A stretch of DNA of 64,000 nt from Sinonovacula constricta. Taxonomy: Eukaryota > Mollusca > Bivalvia > Cardiida > Solecurtidae. The stretch lies in contig CM017573.1 in assembly GCA_007844125.1 (NCBI GenBank), positions 7,971,179 through 8,035,178 of the forward strand, written 5' to 3'. Numbering within the stretch: position 1 is the stretch's first letter; every line of letters begins with the position of its first letter. The notes under the pieces were generated by a model, which searched no databases, was not told the DNA's origin, and saw nothing but the letters and a program-made list of their open reading frames with translations. Position numbers and translations under genes: made by a program. Shown here piece by piece: positions 1 through 10,230 of this stretch.

Positions 1-895
1 TCTCGTTCTTTTAATTATAGTGTTGTTTCGGAGATAGTATGGCGTTAATTTTATGCTTAAATTTTGTCGAAAATCTTTGGATGATTCTGGATAAGATGAT
101 TTGTCAAATCAGAATGTCTTTTTTGCTGAAATAACAACGCAAAAGATTCGAGATTTGTAGAATTATTTGTTCTTTTGTATTTTTGTTACATTGCACCTAC
201 ACAATTATGGTCATATTGGTGACATCCTGTTTGTTTTTGGCAGAGAAAGTCTCCAGACATATTTTAGATTAAACAAAATATATTAGAAGTGTCACCGTGA
301 CAACTCCCTCGAGCATCCTTTCAATTCTGAATAAAAGAATTGAAATCATGCCTAGGTTTTTCCCCATGTGAATATTTATATTTTTAATTTTTTTTTGAGA
401 CATCAAATGCTTGTAATCAGTGCCCTTTTTTTAAAATAAAAATCGAACTTATTCTCTCCATCTTTTCTCTCTCCCCTTCACCTCTCTTCATCTGTCTCTC
501 TAGAGGATTTTTTAGAATCAAAAACTCAGTTTTTTTATTGGATCACAAAGAACGTGACCATATATTTATAATTGTTTTTGCTGAGGCTATCATTGATTTA
601 ATTTATATCGCAGTACCATCGATATGTTTTTGATGATCGATTATTGATACACACCTTAAAATATTGATATTTCTGGCCGAAAAAAATCAAGTATGAAGTA
701 TTTTTTAATATTTTTAAATTACATGAAAGTTATAATATTCAATTTGTCTGGTCTTGATACTGTTTTCTTTTAACATTATTGCAAGTAGTCATATTGCATA
801 AGGCAGCTGAACCATGAGGTGTATATTTATACATTTATATATACAGCGTACCACTTGTATTGGACCAGTGAAACATAAATAAAACTGCTTTTCCT
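1..895. other. Unassigned A+T-rich DNA
   Basis: No gene, RNA or recognisable repeat found. Many T and A runs and stop codons in all frames. Best read as intron or intergenic DNA. Confidence 0.5.
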
Positions 896-1327
896 GGACC
901 TGGTAGCGCAATTGGTAGAGCGTTGGCTCCAGTTACAGGAGGCCCCGTGTTCAATCCCAGGCCGCAACATACCAAAGTCATTAAAAATGGTAGTGGTAAA
1001 GCTTCCTTGCTAATTCTCATGCAAATATAAGTGTAGTTCCATGACTGGTTGGAACTGTGTCAGGATAATGTGACTGGGTGTTGTATCATGTCAGGTGTTC
1101 ATGGTATGCTAAACACAGTGAATACAGTATTATATCTACTTCAAGTGGACACTGTCTCCAGATAATTGAAATACTGTTAATGGGACAATGAACCCAATAA
1201 ACAAACATGCTATACACAGTGAATGCAGCACTATATCTGCTTCAAGTGGACACCGTCTCCAGATAACTGAAATACTGTTAATGGGACGATAAACCCAATA
1301 AACGGACATACTTATAAAAACAAACAT
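896..1327 (+). mobile_element. SINE-A copy 1 with two tail units
   Basis: SINE-A is the commonest repeat here. Its tRNA-like head carries an A box (TGGTAGCGCAATTGG) and a degenerate B box (GTTCAATCCCA at about 950), where intact copies read GTTCGATCCC. A central domain follows, running from the sequence CCAAAGTC to GGCATGC, then a 3' unit of about 101 bp ending AAACCCAATAAACAAACA. In this copy the 3' unit is present twice (about 1099-1203 and 1204-1310). The central domain recalls the conserved SINE domains described in molluscs (Nin/Meta type), but that match is from memory. Minus-strand open frames here are repeat translations, not genes. Confidence 0.85.
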
Positions 1328-1574
1328 AAAAAATAAGACCTTTTTTACTTCTGGGTAGAAGTTTTTTGAAGAGTTGAAAGAAAACTTAGTACTTAAATAA
1401 CCTAGATATTAATGTTAAATATCAATTCAGGAAATTATGCTTATTTATTAACATTTTTACAATATTTACTTATTAATGATATTATTTAATTGAACTTTTC
1501 ATGACATTTATTTGTTCGAAAGTCCTTCTGAAAAAGACCCGTATTGATGACAAATAAATAGAAGGGTTATGTCA

Positions 1575-2035
1575 TATAGGGAGAAAAATCTGCAGCCATT
1601 CTGGATCTCGAACCTGGGATCCTCGCTTACAGGGCAAATTCTCTACCGACAGAGCTAACCGGACCACTTACACATCCTCTCCCTACCACCCTGCGACATA
1701 CACCATGGGCAACTTAAAATTCGTCCTTGAATTTCCACAGACTATATGCTCTACATACAACTCACAAGCACTTCTCAAGCATTTGTACCATAATAACAGC
1801 GGGTCATTTAGTTTGGGCGCCATTGTAACATAGGGAGAAAAATGTGCAGCCAGTCCGGGACTCAAACCCGCGACCCTTTGCTCACAGGGCAAATACTCTA
1901 CTGACTGAGCTGACCAGACCACTTACACATTCTCTCCCTATCACCTGGCTATAGGGAGAAAAATGTGCAGCCATTCTGGAACTCGAACCTGGGACCCTTT
2001 GCTAACTGGGCAAAGTCTCTTCCACCAATATGTTC
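1575..2035 (-). mobile_element. Cluster of three SINE-G tRNA-like heads
   Basis: Three direct copies on the minus strand lie at about 1575-1685, 1830-1943 and 1951-2032. Each reads, in reverse, a tRNA-like module with an A-box-like stretch (TTAGCTCTGTCGGTAGAG) and a B box (GGTTCGAGATCC), then TGGCTGCA and TTTTTCTCCCTA. The anticodon-arm region reads CCCTGTAAG in copy 1 and CCCTGTGAG in copy 2. The copies differ by many substitutions, so they are old. The 144 bases between copies 1 and 2 look unrelated. These are tRNA-derived SINE heads, not working tRNAs. Confidence 0.65.
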
Positions 2036-2375
2036 ACGGCATGCTATGGACTAGTATCTGACCATATTTTTGTCATGGAAGTGTATTTCAAAAGTATTTC
2101 TTAACTCCTTGTGAGTTAAGCTTGGACAATGTCATTAATCATTCAAGCCTGGAAAATGTCATCACGTTTCGAACAGCTGCCTTAAAGCGAATGAATTATG
2201 ATCAAGAAAAAGGTATTAGGTGTTGAAACATTTGGGGTTTTCAATAATCTTTTTTTTTCCGAACACATTCCAAGCATGGTGACCATAATTTCTTAAATTC
2301 TTAACACTGAAAATACATGGAATTAGAATATGATTTGATTTTACTTTTGAGATACCTCGCTGCAACCCCTTATGA
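2036..2375. other. Unassigned DNA
   Basis: Nothing recognised apart from a few bases resembling the SINE-A word TTCACGGCATGCTATG at its left edge (2032-2047). Confidence 0.4.
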
Positions 2376-2490
2376 TCTTTATAGTGACGTCCAGCTGTTT
2401 TCGGGAAGGAGACCCCAGAGAACTGTCTGGGTAGAACCACTGGCACACCACAAACCAACTCGAAGACCTAACCACATTAAGTCCTTTGCA
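2376..2490 (-). mobile_element. SINE-C fragment, reverse
   Basis: Reverse-strand body of SINE-C: GACGTCCAGCT, CTGGGTAGAACCACTGGC and CACATTAAGTCCTT in that order. The tRNA-like head is lost. It is followed at 2490-2508 by a forward-oriented scrap of the SINE-C head (TTTGTAACTCCTCTGACT), then directly by SINE-A, which suggests a small rearrangement at the junction. Confidence 0.65.
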
Positions 2491-2508
2491 TTTGTAACTC
2501 CTCTGACT

Positions 2509-3268
2509 GGACCTGGTAGCTTAATAGGAAGAGCATTGACTCCAGGTACGGGAGGCTCCGGGTTCGATCCCGGGCTGCCACATAAGTTATAAATCGTAGT
2601 TGTAAAGCTTCCTTGCTAACGCTCAAGCAAATATAAGGGTAGTTCCACGAATGGTTGGCCAGATGTCAGGATAATGTGATGGGATATGTTATCATGGCAA
2701 GTGTTTGTGGCAGGCTATACACAGTGAAGGCAGCACTATATGTGCTTCTAGTGGACTCCACACAGTGAAGGCAGCACAAAATGTGCTTCAAGTGGACACC
2801 ACACAGTGAAGGCAGCACTGTATGTGCTTCAAGAGGACACCACACAATGAAGGCAGCACTGTATGTGCTTCTAGTGGACTCCACACAGTGAAGGCAGCAC
2901 AATATGTGCTTCAAGTGGACACCACACAGTGAAGACAGCACTACATGTGCTTCAACTGGACACCACACTGTGAAGGCAGCACTATATGTGCCTCAAGAGG
3001 ACACCACACAGTGAAGGCAGTGCTATATGTGCTTCAAGTGGACACCATACACTGAAGACAGCGCTATATGTGCTTCAAAAGCACACCACACTGTGAAGGC
3101 AGCACTATATTTGCTTCAAAAGGACACCACACAGTGAAGGCAGCACTATATGTGCTTCAAGAGGATACCACACTATGAAGGCAGCACTATATGTGCTTCA
3201 AGAGGACACCATCACAAAATAACTGATATACTGTTGGAGGTAAGTTAAACCCAACAAACAAACAATTA
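2509..3268 (+). mobile_element. SINE-A copy 2 with internal 41-bp expansion
   Basis: Starts with the usual head (GGACCTGGTAGC, B box GGGTTCGATCCC) and ends with a normal tail (ACTGATATACTGTTGGAGG, then AAACCCAACAAACAAACA). Between them the tail segment GGCAGCACTATATGTGCTTC + AAGTGGACACCACACAGTGAA has expanded into about 12 units of 41 bp (2718-3214). Because both SINE ends flank the array, the expansion occurred inside an inserted copy. Units vary at a few sites (CTTCAAGTGG, CTTCAAGAGG, CTTCTAGTGG). Confidence 0.85.
2718..3214 (+). repeat. 41-bp minisatellite inside SINE-A
   Basis: About 12 units of 41 bp, each containing GGCAGCACTATATGTGCTTC. The unit is the first part of the SINE-A 3' monomer joined back on itself at CACAGTGAAGGCAGC. 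A 100-codon minus-strand open frame here has the same repeat period and is not a gene. Confidence 0.88.
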
Positions 3269-3564
3269 ACCATTCAAATGGCATTAAATTAATTGTTACT
3301 GCTGAGACAGAGAACATAACAACAAAAGGAACAATGCTTTGAATGCTTCTTGCTTATATAGTACAATTTCTCTGGCAGGCTTTGTCGAAGTAACTAGTCC
3401 TGCTCTTTTCGAGTGGGTGAAAAATCTCATGTATAGTCTAGTAATTGAATTACTCAGGATAGATATTGTCAACAATTCTCTCACTATCTTTCGTGTTCTC
3501 ACACATGATGCCTGTAACTTTAGTTCTCCTTTGAAACCAACTTTGTTTTGTCATCCATGGTAGA
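3269..3564. other. Unassigned DNA
   Basis: Single-copy-looking sequence between two SINE-A-derived arrays. A 74-codon plus-strand frame (3339-3563) has no features I recognise and no splice signals I would trust. Confidence 0.3.
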
Positions 3565-4503
3565 GTGTTGGCCTGGTGTCAGGATAAACAAACATGCTAT
3601 ACACAGTGAAGGCAGCACTATATCTGCTTCAAGTGGACACCGTCTCCAGATAACTGAAATGCTGTTGGTGGGACGATAAACCTTAAAAACAAACATACTA
3701 TATACAGTGAAGGCAGCACTATATCTGCTTCAAGTGGACACCATCTCTAGATAACTGAAATACTGTTGGTGGGACAATAAACCCAATAAACAAACATGCT
3801 ATACACAGTGAAGGCAGCACTATATCTGCTTCAAGTGGACACTGTCTCCAGATAACTGAAATACTGTTATTGAGACGGTAAACCCAATAAAAAAACATGC
3901 TTTACACAGTGAAGGCAGCACTATATCTGCTTCAAGTGGACATCGTCTCCAGATAACTTAAATACTGTTGGTTGAACGATAAACCCAATAAACAAACATG
4001 CTATACACAGTGAAGGCAGCACTATATCTTCTTCAAGTGGACACCGACTCCAGATAACTTAAATACTGTTGGTTGAACGATAAACCCAATAAACAAACAT
4101 GCTATACACAGTGAAGGCAGCACTATATCTTCTTCAAGTGGACACCGTCTCCAGATAACTGAAATACTGTTGGTGGGACGATAAACCCAATAAACAACCA
4201 TGCTATACACAGTGAAGGCTGCACTATGTATGCTTCAAGTGAACACTGTCTCCAGATAACTGAAATACTGTTGGTTGGATGATAAACCCAATAAACAAAC
4301 ATGCTATACACAGTGAAGGCTGCACTATGTCTGCTTCAAGTGAACACTGTCTCCAGATAACTGAAATACTGTTGGTTGGATGATAAACCCAATAAACAAA
4401 CATGCTATACACAGTGAAGGCTGCACTATGTCTGCTTCAAGTGAACACTGTCTCCAGATAACTGAAATACTGTTGGTGGGATGATAAACCCAATAAATAA
4501 TAA
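3565..4503 (+). repeat. SINE-A tail array, nine 101-bp units
   Basis: A 5'-truncated SINE-A (only GTTGGCCTGGTGTCAGGATAA survives) runs straight into about nine head-to-tail copies of the 3' monomer: CATGCTATACACAGTGAAGG, CTGCTTCAAGTGGACACCG, CCAGATAACTGAAATACTG, then AAACCCAATAAACAAA. The unit is 101 bp. The last four units share private variants (TGCACTATGTCTGCTTCAAG, GGATGATAAACCC), showing local duplication. Minus-strand frames of about 62 codons repeating every 101 bases come from this array. Confidence 0.9.
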
Positions 4504-4605
4504 ACATCCTTCAGAGTGAAGTGATTGTTGATACGTTAAACCTTTTGTTTCCCTGAATAAGAACGCTTATGCTTCCTGCTATTTGTTACAATGTCATTAT
4601 TTTCT

Positions 4606-4851
4606 GGCCTGTATTCACCAACCTTTCCAAGTCACAATTTACATACCAACAATGATCAATCTGACTATAGTGAGATTGAAACAATAATAAGCTTATTTAT
4701 GAAGTTTCAATGTGATTTTAAGCTCAACGTAGCTTCGTAAAAGTGTCATGCAATAATACAGTCATGTAGCTTAATACATAATGAAGGTATGGTGGATTGA
4801 GATCTAGTACTTGAGTAATTCTTGCTTAAGAATAGTTAATGAATACGGGCC
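4606..4851 (+). mobile_element. MITE K copy 1
   Basis: A 246-bp element with inverted ends: left GGCCTGTATTCACCAACC, right TTAATGAATACGGGCC. Its interior matches the reverse complement of a second copy at 31054-31272, including TTTCAATGTGATTTTAAGCT and TGTCATGCAATAATACA. There is no coding capacity, so it is a non-autonomous DNA element or a foldback remnant. Its right end (TTAAGAATAGTTAATGAATAC) runs into a minisatellite with a near-identical motif. The superfamily is not determined because target-site duplications are unclear. Confidence 0.75.
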
Positions 4852-5345
4852 TGAGAATGGTTTGTGTATATGGAAGAATGGTAAGTTAATATGGAAGAAT
4901 GGTTTGAAAGTATGGAAGCATTGTTAGTTAATATGGAAGAATGGTTTGTGAATATGGAAGAATGGTAAGTTAATGTGGAAGAATGGTTTATGAATATGGA
5001 AGAATGGTTTGTGAATATGGAAGAATGGTAAGTTAATATGGAAGAATGGTTTGTGAATATGGAAGAATGGTAAGTTAATATGGAAAATTGCTTTGTGAAT
5101 ATGGAAGAATGGTGAGTTAATATGGATGAATGGTTTGTTAATATGGAAGAATTGTTAGTTAATATGGAAGAATGGTAAGTTAATATGGAAGAATAGTTTG
5201 AATGTGGAAGAATGGTTAGTTAATATGGAAGAATAGTTTGAATGTGGAAGAATGGTTAGTTAATGTGGAAGAATGCTTTGTGAATATGGAAGAATGGTTT
5301 GTGAATGTGGAAGAATGGCTAGCGAATCTGAAAGAATGGTCAGTG
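4852..5345 (+). repeat. 21/42-bp minisatellite, array 1
   Basis: Units of 21 bp, ATATGGAAGAATGGTTTGTGA, alternate with a variant ending in TAAGTTA, giving a rough 42-bp higher period. The array starts at the right end of MITE K, whose terminus has the same AGAATGGTT-GTGAATA core. The open frame at 5238-5426 is a by-product of a period divisible by three. Confidence 0.85.
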
Positions 5346-5382
5346 GTTATAGAAGAACCCAATAACATTATCTTTGCTCAGG

Positions 5383-5444
5383 GCCAACCAGTCATGGAAC
5401 TACTCTTATGTTTGCTTGAGTGTTAGCAAGGGAGCTTTACTATA
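5383..5444 (-). mobile_element. SINE-A internal fragment, reverse
   Basis: Reverse complement of the SINE-A centre: GGCCAACCAGTCATGGAAC, then TGTTTGCTTGAGTGTTAGC and AAGGGAGCT. No head or tail remains. A 31-base stretch after it (5446-5476) matches the interior of MITE K (GCTACTTTCAGCTTAAAA). Confidence 0.65.
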
Positions 5445-5559
5445 TGACAATTCAACTTTGCTACTTTCAGCTTAAAAATAAAAATGTCTGCAAAATGAAG
5501 AAAATTGTACGGCCCTAGAAATTTTTATGACAGGGACTAAAAATTTTGTCTGTCGCAGA

Positions 5560-5860
5560 AACTGCAATCCCTAATGCATTTACCCAAACTTTACTCTTTG
5601 AATCCAAGCAAGAGCATAACAACACTTACATGTAAATGGCCCCCCTTTTGTCAAAACAAAAGCATGACTGCACTATACTGGCCACTATCGGCCCACATAA
5701 GAGCACACTAAAATGGCCCCTTTTTGTCCAAGTAAGAGTGAGACGACATGAAATTGGCCCCTATTTTCCAAAGCAAGAGCATAATGATGCTTAAATGTTC
5801 TTTATTTGGTTATGCAAGAGCATACTGATATACATAATGCTGGCTTTTCGGGAATTGGAT
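5560..5860 (+). repeat. Degenerate tandem repeat, about 60 bp
   Basis: Four diverged units carry AATGGCCCC or ATTGGCCCC, TTTTGTCCAA and AAGAGCATAA at intervals of roughly 60 bases. Copies are too eroded to define a clean monomer. Confidence 0.5.
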
Positions 5861-5904
5861 AATCGTTAATATACCCAAATTTTACTCTAGTCGTTTTTTT
5901 TTCC

Positions 5905-6165
5905 CAATATGGTTAAATCAATGATTTGACAGAAGAAAGGCAGCTTACATGTATCTTAATGATTTTATCTGCTTAAACTCTCCCTTGATTACATACTAAT
6001 TAAAACTCCAGCAAAGTCTGCTTCATCTCACATTACCCACCAACAGCAGTATCATGTAGCATGCAAACCAATCAATTTGTCACAAAAAAGGTTGCCATGG
6101 TAACGTATAAAAGCAGCTTTCAAGTCCAGGTGGTATCAATACAGGTTACACCTGCGTGACCTTCT
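5905..6165 (+). repeat. Left arm of a long inverted repeat
   Basis: About 250 bases here are the reverse complement of 10455-10715. Landmarks run CCAATATGG, CAGAAGAAAGGCAGCTTACA, GTAATGTGAG (read in reverse), AACCAATCAATTTGTCACA, TGCCATGG and CCAGGTGGTATCAATA. Similarity is high over the whole arm. It ends near 6165, where reversed SINE-B related sequence begins. Confidence 0.8.
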
Positions 6166-6212
6166 GCAGCATGTGACTGAGGCATGGTGTGTGGGGTCTT
6201 GGTGTGTGTGAT

Positions 6213-6490
6213 TGGGATTTGTCAGCAAAAATGCTGATACTGTGCAGCGACATTTCTATCACTATAACACAGGGGCACTTATGAGGTGCCCATGGACTGA
6301 ACCTGGCAAGTCCATTATATTGACACCAATGAGTCAGACGTAACGCTGTCCCCTTAGCCCTGAGTGTTAGGAGGAAATCCACTACTACCAACTTTAAAGT
6401 CTTTGGTTTGACCAGGTCGGGGTTTGAACCCGCGACCTTCCGATCCGCGTAAGCCGACGCTCTACTAATTGAACTATTGCCGCCCGTCCT
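6213..6490 (-). mobile_element. SINE-B copy 1
   Basis: SINE-B read in reverse: tRNA-like head (AATAGTTCAATTAGTAGAGC and B box GGGTTCAAACCCC), CCAAAGACTTTAAAGTTGG, CTCCTAACACTCAGGGCTAA, CAGTATAATGG, GTGCCCCTGTG, and a tail of ATGCTGACAAATCCCA. It is full length with many substitutions. The 81-codon minus-strand frame is a repeat translation. Confidence 0.85.
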
Positions 6491-6621
6491 TTTGGTGTGT
6501 GGATTACATTAAATAGAAGTTTTTCTGTGGCAATAATGGTTATTTTTTTTTTAAATAACTATGTTGCCAGTAGTTAAATTCAGAGTTTCAGTCAAAATAT
6601 CCCTAAGGGGCACAAGTGTTT

Positions 6622-6760
6622 AAAAGTGGTATCCAACAGCTTGCCTAAATCAAATACATATAACAGTATCAACCCACTGCTTTGGGGAATTTTGGGCATA
6701 ATTTGTTTATTAATTTATACTTTAGTCTTAATAAATATGACTCTTAACACTAACTGAATT
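6622..6760 (+). mobile_element. MITE E fragment (left end)
   Basis: Begins AAAAGTGGTATCCAACAGC, the left inverted end of MITE E, and continues with CTTTGGGGAATTTTGGGCATAA, which aligns with CTGTTTGGGGTATTTATGTATAA in the copy at 47937. The right end is missing and an AGCTCACC-type element follows. Confidence 0.55.
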
Positions 6761-6802
6761 GTTAGGCAGAAGTAACAGCAACCATAAAATTCCTCTGTGA
6801 AA

Positions 6803-7628
6803 AACAAGAAGGCCGTAATAGTCCTTAATTGCTCACCTGAGGACAGGGTTTTTTTAGTAGGCTCTTATATAGGGTCAAGTAATTAAGAGTTATTTAATTT
6901 AGAAATAAGGTGAACATAAGTGACCATCAGTGTTGCCACTGGTCTGATAACCTTTTCTAGAATTTGACCTAGTGACCTACTGAATCCACTTAAACCAACT
7001 TCAATAATATCTAAGATTTCATACTTGCAAATTTGGTGAAGATTGGATCATAAATATGGCCTCTAAGCATTTTCACAAGGCTTTTCAAAATTTTGACCTA
7101 GTGACCTAGTTTTTGACCCCACATGACCTTGTTACAAACTTACACAAGATTCCTTGCAGGCAAACACTCTGGCCATGTTAAATGATGAACTCAGTCAAGA
7201 TTTCTTGTAGACAAACATTCTGACCAAGTTTGGTCAAGATTGTGCTATAAGTTTGGCCTCTAGTGTGCTAACAAGATATTTCTATGATTTGACCTAGTGA
7301 CCTACTTGTTCTACCTACTTGACCCAGTTATGAACTCATCCAGGTTTTTAAGCAAGCAAGCATTCTGATCAAGTTTGGTGCAGATTTGCCTGTAAATGTG
7401 GCATCTAGTGTGTTCACAAGCTTTTACTAAGATTTGACCTAGTGACCTACTTTTTAACCCCATGTGACCCTGTTACAAACTCGGTCAATCTTTCTTGCAG
7501 ACAAACATTCTGACCAAGTTTGGATAAAAACTGTAGCCTGTAGCCTCTAGCGTGTTCACAAGCTAAATTGTTGACGACACTCAATGGATGACGGATGACA
7601 GAGAAAAGTGCTCAGCTGAGCTTAAAAA
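6803..7628 (-). mobile_element. AGCTCACC-type element F, copy 1
   Basis: Reverse orientation. The left edge AACAAGAAGGCCGTAATAG..GCTCACCTGAGG is the complement of the family's right end (AGGTGAGCGATATAGGGCC). The right edge has TGGATGACGGATGACAG and AGCTGAGCTTAAAA, the complement of its left end. The interior repeats GATTTGACCTAGTGACCTAC and TCTGACCAAGTTTGG about every 150 bases. Non-coding. This family is widespread in bivalve genomes in my recollection. Confidence 0.7.
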
Positions 7629-7853
7629 ACAAGAGAGCAAGATGCCCCCTGGTGGCCATGTTTATTCACCAAATTAAATTCTTTAAACCACTGTTTATTC
7701 CTTTTGTCAACTGGCGCTCTGGATAAAGTTTGGTAGAATCTGAGCCAGTGGCATCAGAGTGGGGATCGTTCACAGAATCTGGACGGATGCCTGATGTGCG
7801 TCACCAGGCGTAGTGATCACAAAAGCTCGCCCTACATTCAGGTGAGCATAAAA
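7626..7853 (-). mobile_element. Related AGCTCACC-type fragment
   Basis: Begins AACAAGAGAGCAAGATGCC and ends TCAGGTGAGCATAAAAG, with AAGTTTGGTAGAATCTGAGC inside. It resembles element F in its ends but not its interior. It may be a different subfamily placed back to back. Confidence 0.45.
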
Positions 7854-7889
7854 GAAAATAACAACAGACACCTACAACAGTTTCTTAAT

Positions 7890-8436
7890 GAAGAATATGG
7901 AAGAATGGCTAGTGAATATAGAAGAATGGTTGGTGAATATGAAAGAATTTGAGTGAATATGGAAGAATGGTTAGTGAATGTGGAAGAATGGTTAGTGAAT
8001 GTGGAAGAATGGTGAGTGAATATGGAAGAATGGCTAGTGAAAATGGAAGAATGGTTTGTGATTATGGAAGAATGGTTAGTGAATATGGAAGAATGGTTAG
8101 TGAATATGGAAGAATGGTTTGTGAATATGGAAGAATGGTTAGTGAATATGGAATAATGGTTAGTGAATTTAGAAGAATGGTTAGTGAATATGGAAGAATG
8201 GTTAGTGAATATAGAAGAATGGTTAGTGAATATGGAAGAATGGTTAGTGAATATGGAATAATGGTTAGTGAATATGGAAGAATGGTTAGTGAATATGGAA
8301 GAATGGTTAGTGAATATGGAATAATGGTTAGTGAATTTAGAAGAATGGTTAGTGAATATGGAATAATGGTTTGTGAATATAGAAGAATGGTTAGTGAATA
8401 TGGAAGAATGGTTAGTGAATATGAAATTACTAGTGT
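7890..8436 (+). repeat. 21-bp minisatellite, array 2
   Basis: About 26 units of GGAAGAATGGTTAGTGAATAT. It is more homogeneous than array 1 and carries a TTTGTGATTAT variant and GGAATAATGG variants that recur in blocks. The 174-codon open frame (repeating MVSEYGR) exists only because 21 is a multiple of three. There is no flanking exon structure, so I do not call a gene. Confidence 0.9.
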
Positions 8437-8662
8437 ATATGGTCCTGAGTGTAGCTGCTTAAGGGTTCATTAAGGAAGTTGTTTTGTTATATTTCCTTAT
8501 AACACTCTCAATTACTTGTGTCGTGAGACATTTTTCTCTTCTCTATATACCATTCTTAGGTTTCATTCTGTGGAAAGCGAGGAAGCATCAGGGGAATCAT
8601 GCATTCTAGGAAATGTTGTCATTCTATGTGCTATCTTAATGATTTGTCATCTCCAGGTTTTA

Positions 8663-9075
8663 AAAAAATGTGGTATAGCTCCCCTGCTAATGCTCAAGCA
8701 AATATAAGGGTAGTTCCACGACTGGTTGGCCCAGTGTAAGGATAATGTGACCGGGTCATTCCAGGTGTTTATGGCATGCTATACACAGTGAAGGCAGCAC
8801 TATATCTGCTTCAAGTGGACACCGTCTCCAGATAACTGAAATACTGTTGGTGGGACGATAAACCCAATAAACAAACATGCTATACACAGTGAAGGCAGCA
8901 CTATATCTGCTTCAAGTGGACACTGTCTCCAGATAACTGAAATACTGTTGGTGGGACGATAAACCCAATAAACAAACATGCTATACACAGTGAAGGCAGC
9001 ACTATATCTGCTTCAAGTGGACACCGTCTCCAGATAACTAAAATACTGTTGACAGGAAGATAAACCTTAATAAAA
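8663..9075 (+). mobile_element. SINE-A copy 4, head missing, three tail units
   Basis: Starts within the centre (AAAATGTGGTATAGCTCCCC), keeps TAGTTCCACGACTGGTTGGC, and has three 101-bp tail monomers (8772, 8873 and 8974 onward). The last unit ends in a diverged TTGACAGGAAGATAAACC. Confidence 0.85.
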
Positions 9076-9140
9076 AGGAATCTTATCTCATGGAATTCCA
9101 ACTTCAAATGGTGATTTAGTTTATATAAATTTATAAGAAG

Positions 9141-9240
9141 GATTTTGTCTGCATTTAAAAAACTATGGGAGAGATTTTATCTGCCTTTGCTAAAATGAAA
9201 AGACGGAATTTTGTCTGGGAGGGATTTTGTCTTACAGATG
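9141..9240 (-). repeat. Diverged relatives of the 28-bp satellite
   Basis: In reverse this reads three or four eroded units with CAGACAAAATC, CTCCC and the ATTTTAGCAAAGGCAGATAA type. They match the 28-bp unit of 12.1-15.2 kb (CAGACAGAATCTCTCCCATT) in inverse orientation. The rest of 9076-9603 is unassigned. Confidence 0.5.
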
Positions 9241-9605
9241 GTGCTTTTCTATCCAAGTCATTGAATCGTCTTGAAAATTACTAAAAGGGTTCAATTTTAA
9301 ATGTTATCCGACCACTTTTTTTTATTATCAGGTAGTTTTGTCTTAACCTGAACTTTTACTTGTATCAGTCCCAAAGCTCTGTGTTATGTTTTATTTCTTT
9401 TATGTGAGTATTTTTTAAAATTGAAAAGGAACACCTGAATTCAAATTTTTCAGCATTTTTACCTTTATCTTGAATTCAACCAATTTTACAATGTATGTGA
9501 CCAATCTCAATTAAAGATAAATTCTACTTAGCTATACAGATGAAAAGAAACCACCATTTTTGTTAAGAAAACTTATTTCAAATCTTGAATTTAACTGATT
9601 TCAAT

Positions 9606-9813
9606 GGGTGCCTGTGGCCTAGCTGTTAGAGTCGCTGACTCGGTTACCCCTCAGCCAACACTGTGTGGGTTCGAGTCCCGGTCGGTTTTCCAGCTAACCT
9701 GTGGTACGCCAGTGGTTCTACTCAGACATATGTCTGGGGTTCTTACCAATAATTAGCTGGACATCGCAAATATGACCATAATTGTGTCCATGCGCTGTAA
9801 CAAAAAAACAAAA
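9606..9813 (+). mobile_element. SINE-C copy 1 (subtype 2)
   Basis: SINE-C has a tRNA-like head (here GGGTGCCTGTGGCCTAG, B box GGGTTCGAGTCCCGG) and a body with CCAGCTAACCTG, GGTTCTAC, CAGACATATGTCTGGGG and AGCTGGACATCGC, ending in an A-rich tail after GTGTCCATGCGCTGTAACA. This copy carries the AATAATTAGCTGGAC variant shared with the copies at 45.6 and 46.0 kb. Confidence 0.82.
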
Positions 9814-10151
9814 GGGGTGCCCGTGGTGTAGTAGTAGAGTCACTGATTTGTAACTCCTCTGACTGCTTTTTCTCTCACCACATGGGTTCGAGTCCCGTTT
9901 GGGGCGAAGGATTATTTAACTTGCGTAGTTTTGGTTTTAACCTGATTATGCTCTATTCACATTTAACTTTATATTTGGCGCCGTATGACCTGTTAAGTGT
10001 CGGTGTGCCATAAAACCCAAATAAATAAATAAACTTAATGTAAGACGGTCTTCCAGCTGACTTACGGTGCACTGGTGGTTCTACCGAGTCACCAAAATAG
10101 CTGGACATTGCTATAATGATCATAAATTGCAGCAATGCATTTCAAAACAAT
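9814..10151 (+). mobile_element. SINE-C copy 2, interrupted
   Basis: Head GGGGTGCCCGTGGTGTAGTA, B box GGGTTCGAGTCCC, then GGCGAAGGA. At about 9916 it is interrupted by a LINE-like tail and resumes at 10035 with TTAATGTAAGACGGTCTTCC, continuing to GCAATGCATTTCAAAAC. It lies one base after the tail of copy 1. Confidence 0.82.
9916..10034 (+). mobile_element. LINE-like 3' end D, copy 1 (nested)
   Basis: Carries GGCGCCGTATGACCTGTTAA, GTGTCGGTGTGCC and a tail of AAAACCCAAATAAATAAATA. The same block recurs at 29777-29959. It is 5'-truncated and non-coding, as expected for the 3' end of a non-LTR retroelement. It is inserted in SINE-C copy 2 and so is younger than it. Confidence 0.7.
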
Positions 10152-10230
10152 TTAACTAATCTCACTCAGAAATCAACATTTTATATTCTTCTTGATAGCA
10201 ATATTAATTGTATTTGGTATATTTTTTTTT

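Noticed and set aside
6100..6120. TATAAAAG as a TATA-box promoter
   Set aside because: It lies in a repeated arm also present at 10.5 kb, with no gene downstream.
7949..8473. 174-codon open frame encoding MVSEYGR repeats
   Set aside because: It is a translation of a 21-bp minisatellite; no splice signals, no non-repeat domain, and the same motif exists out of frame in array 1.
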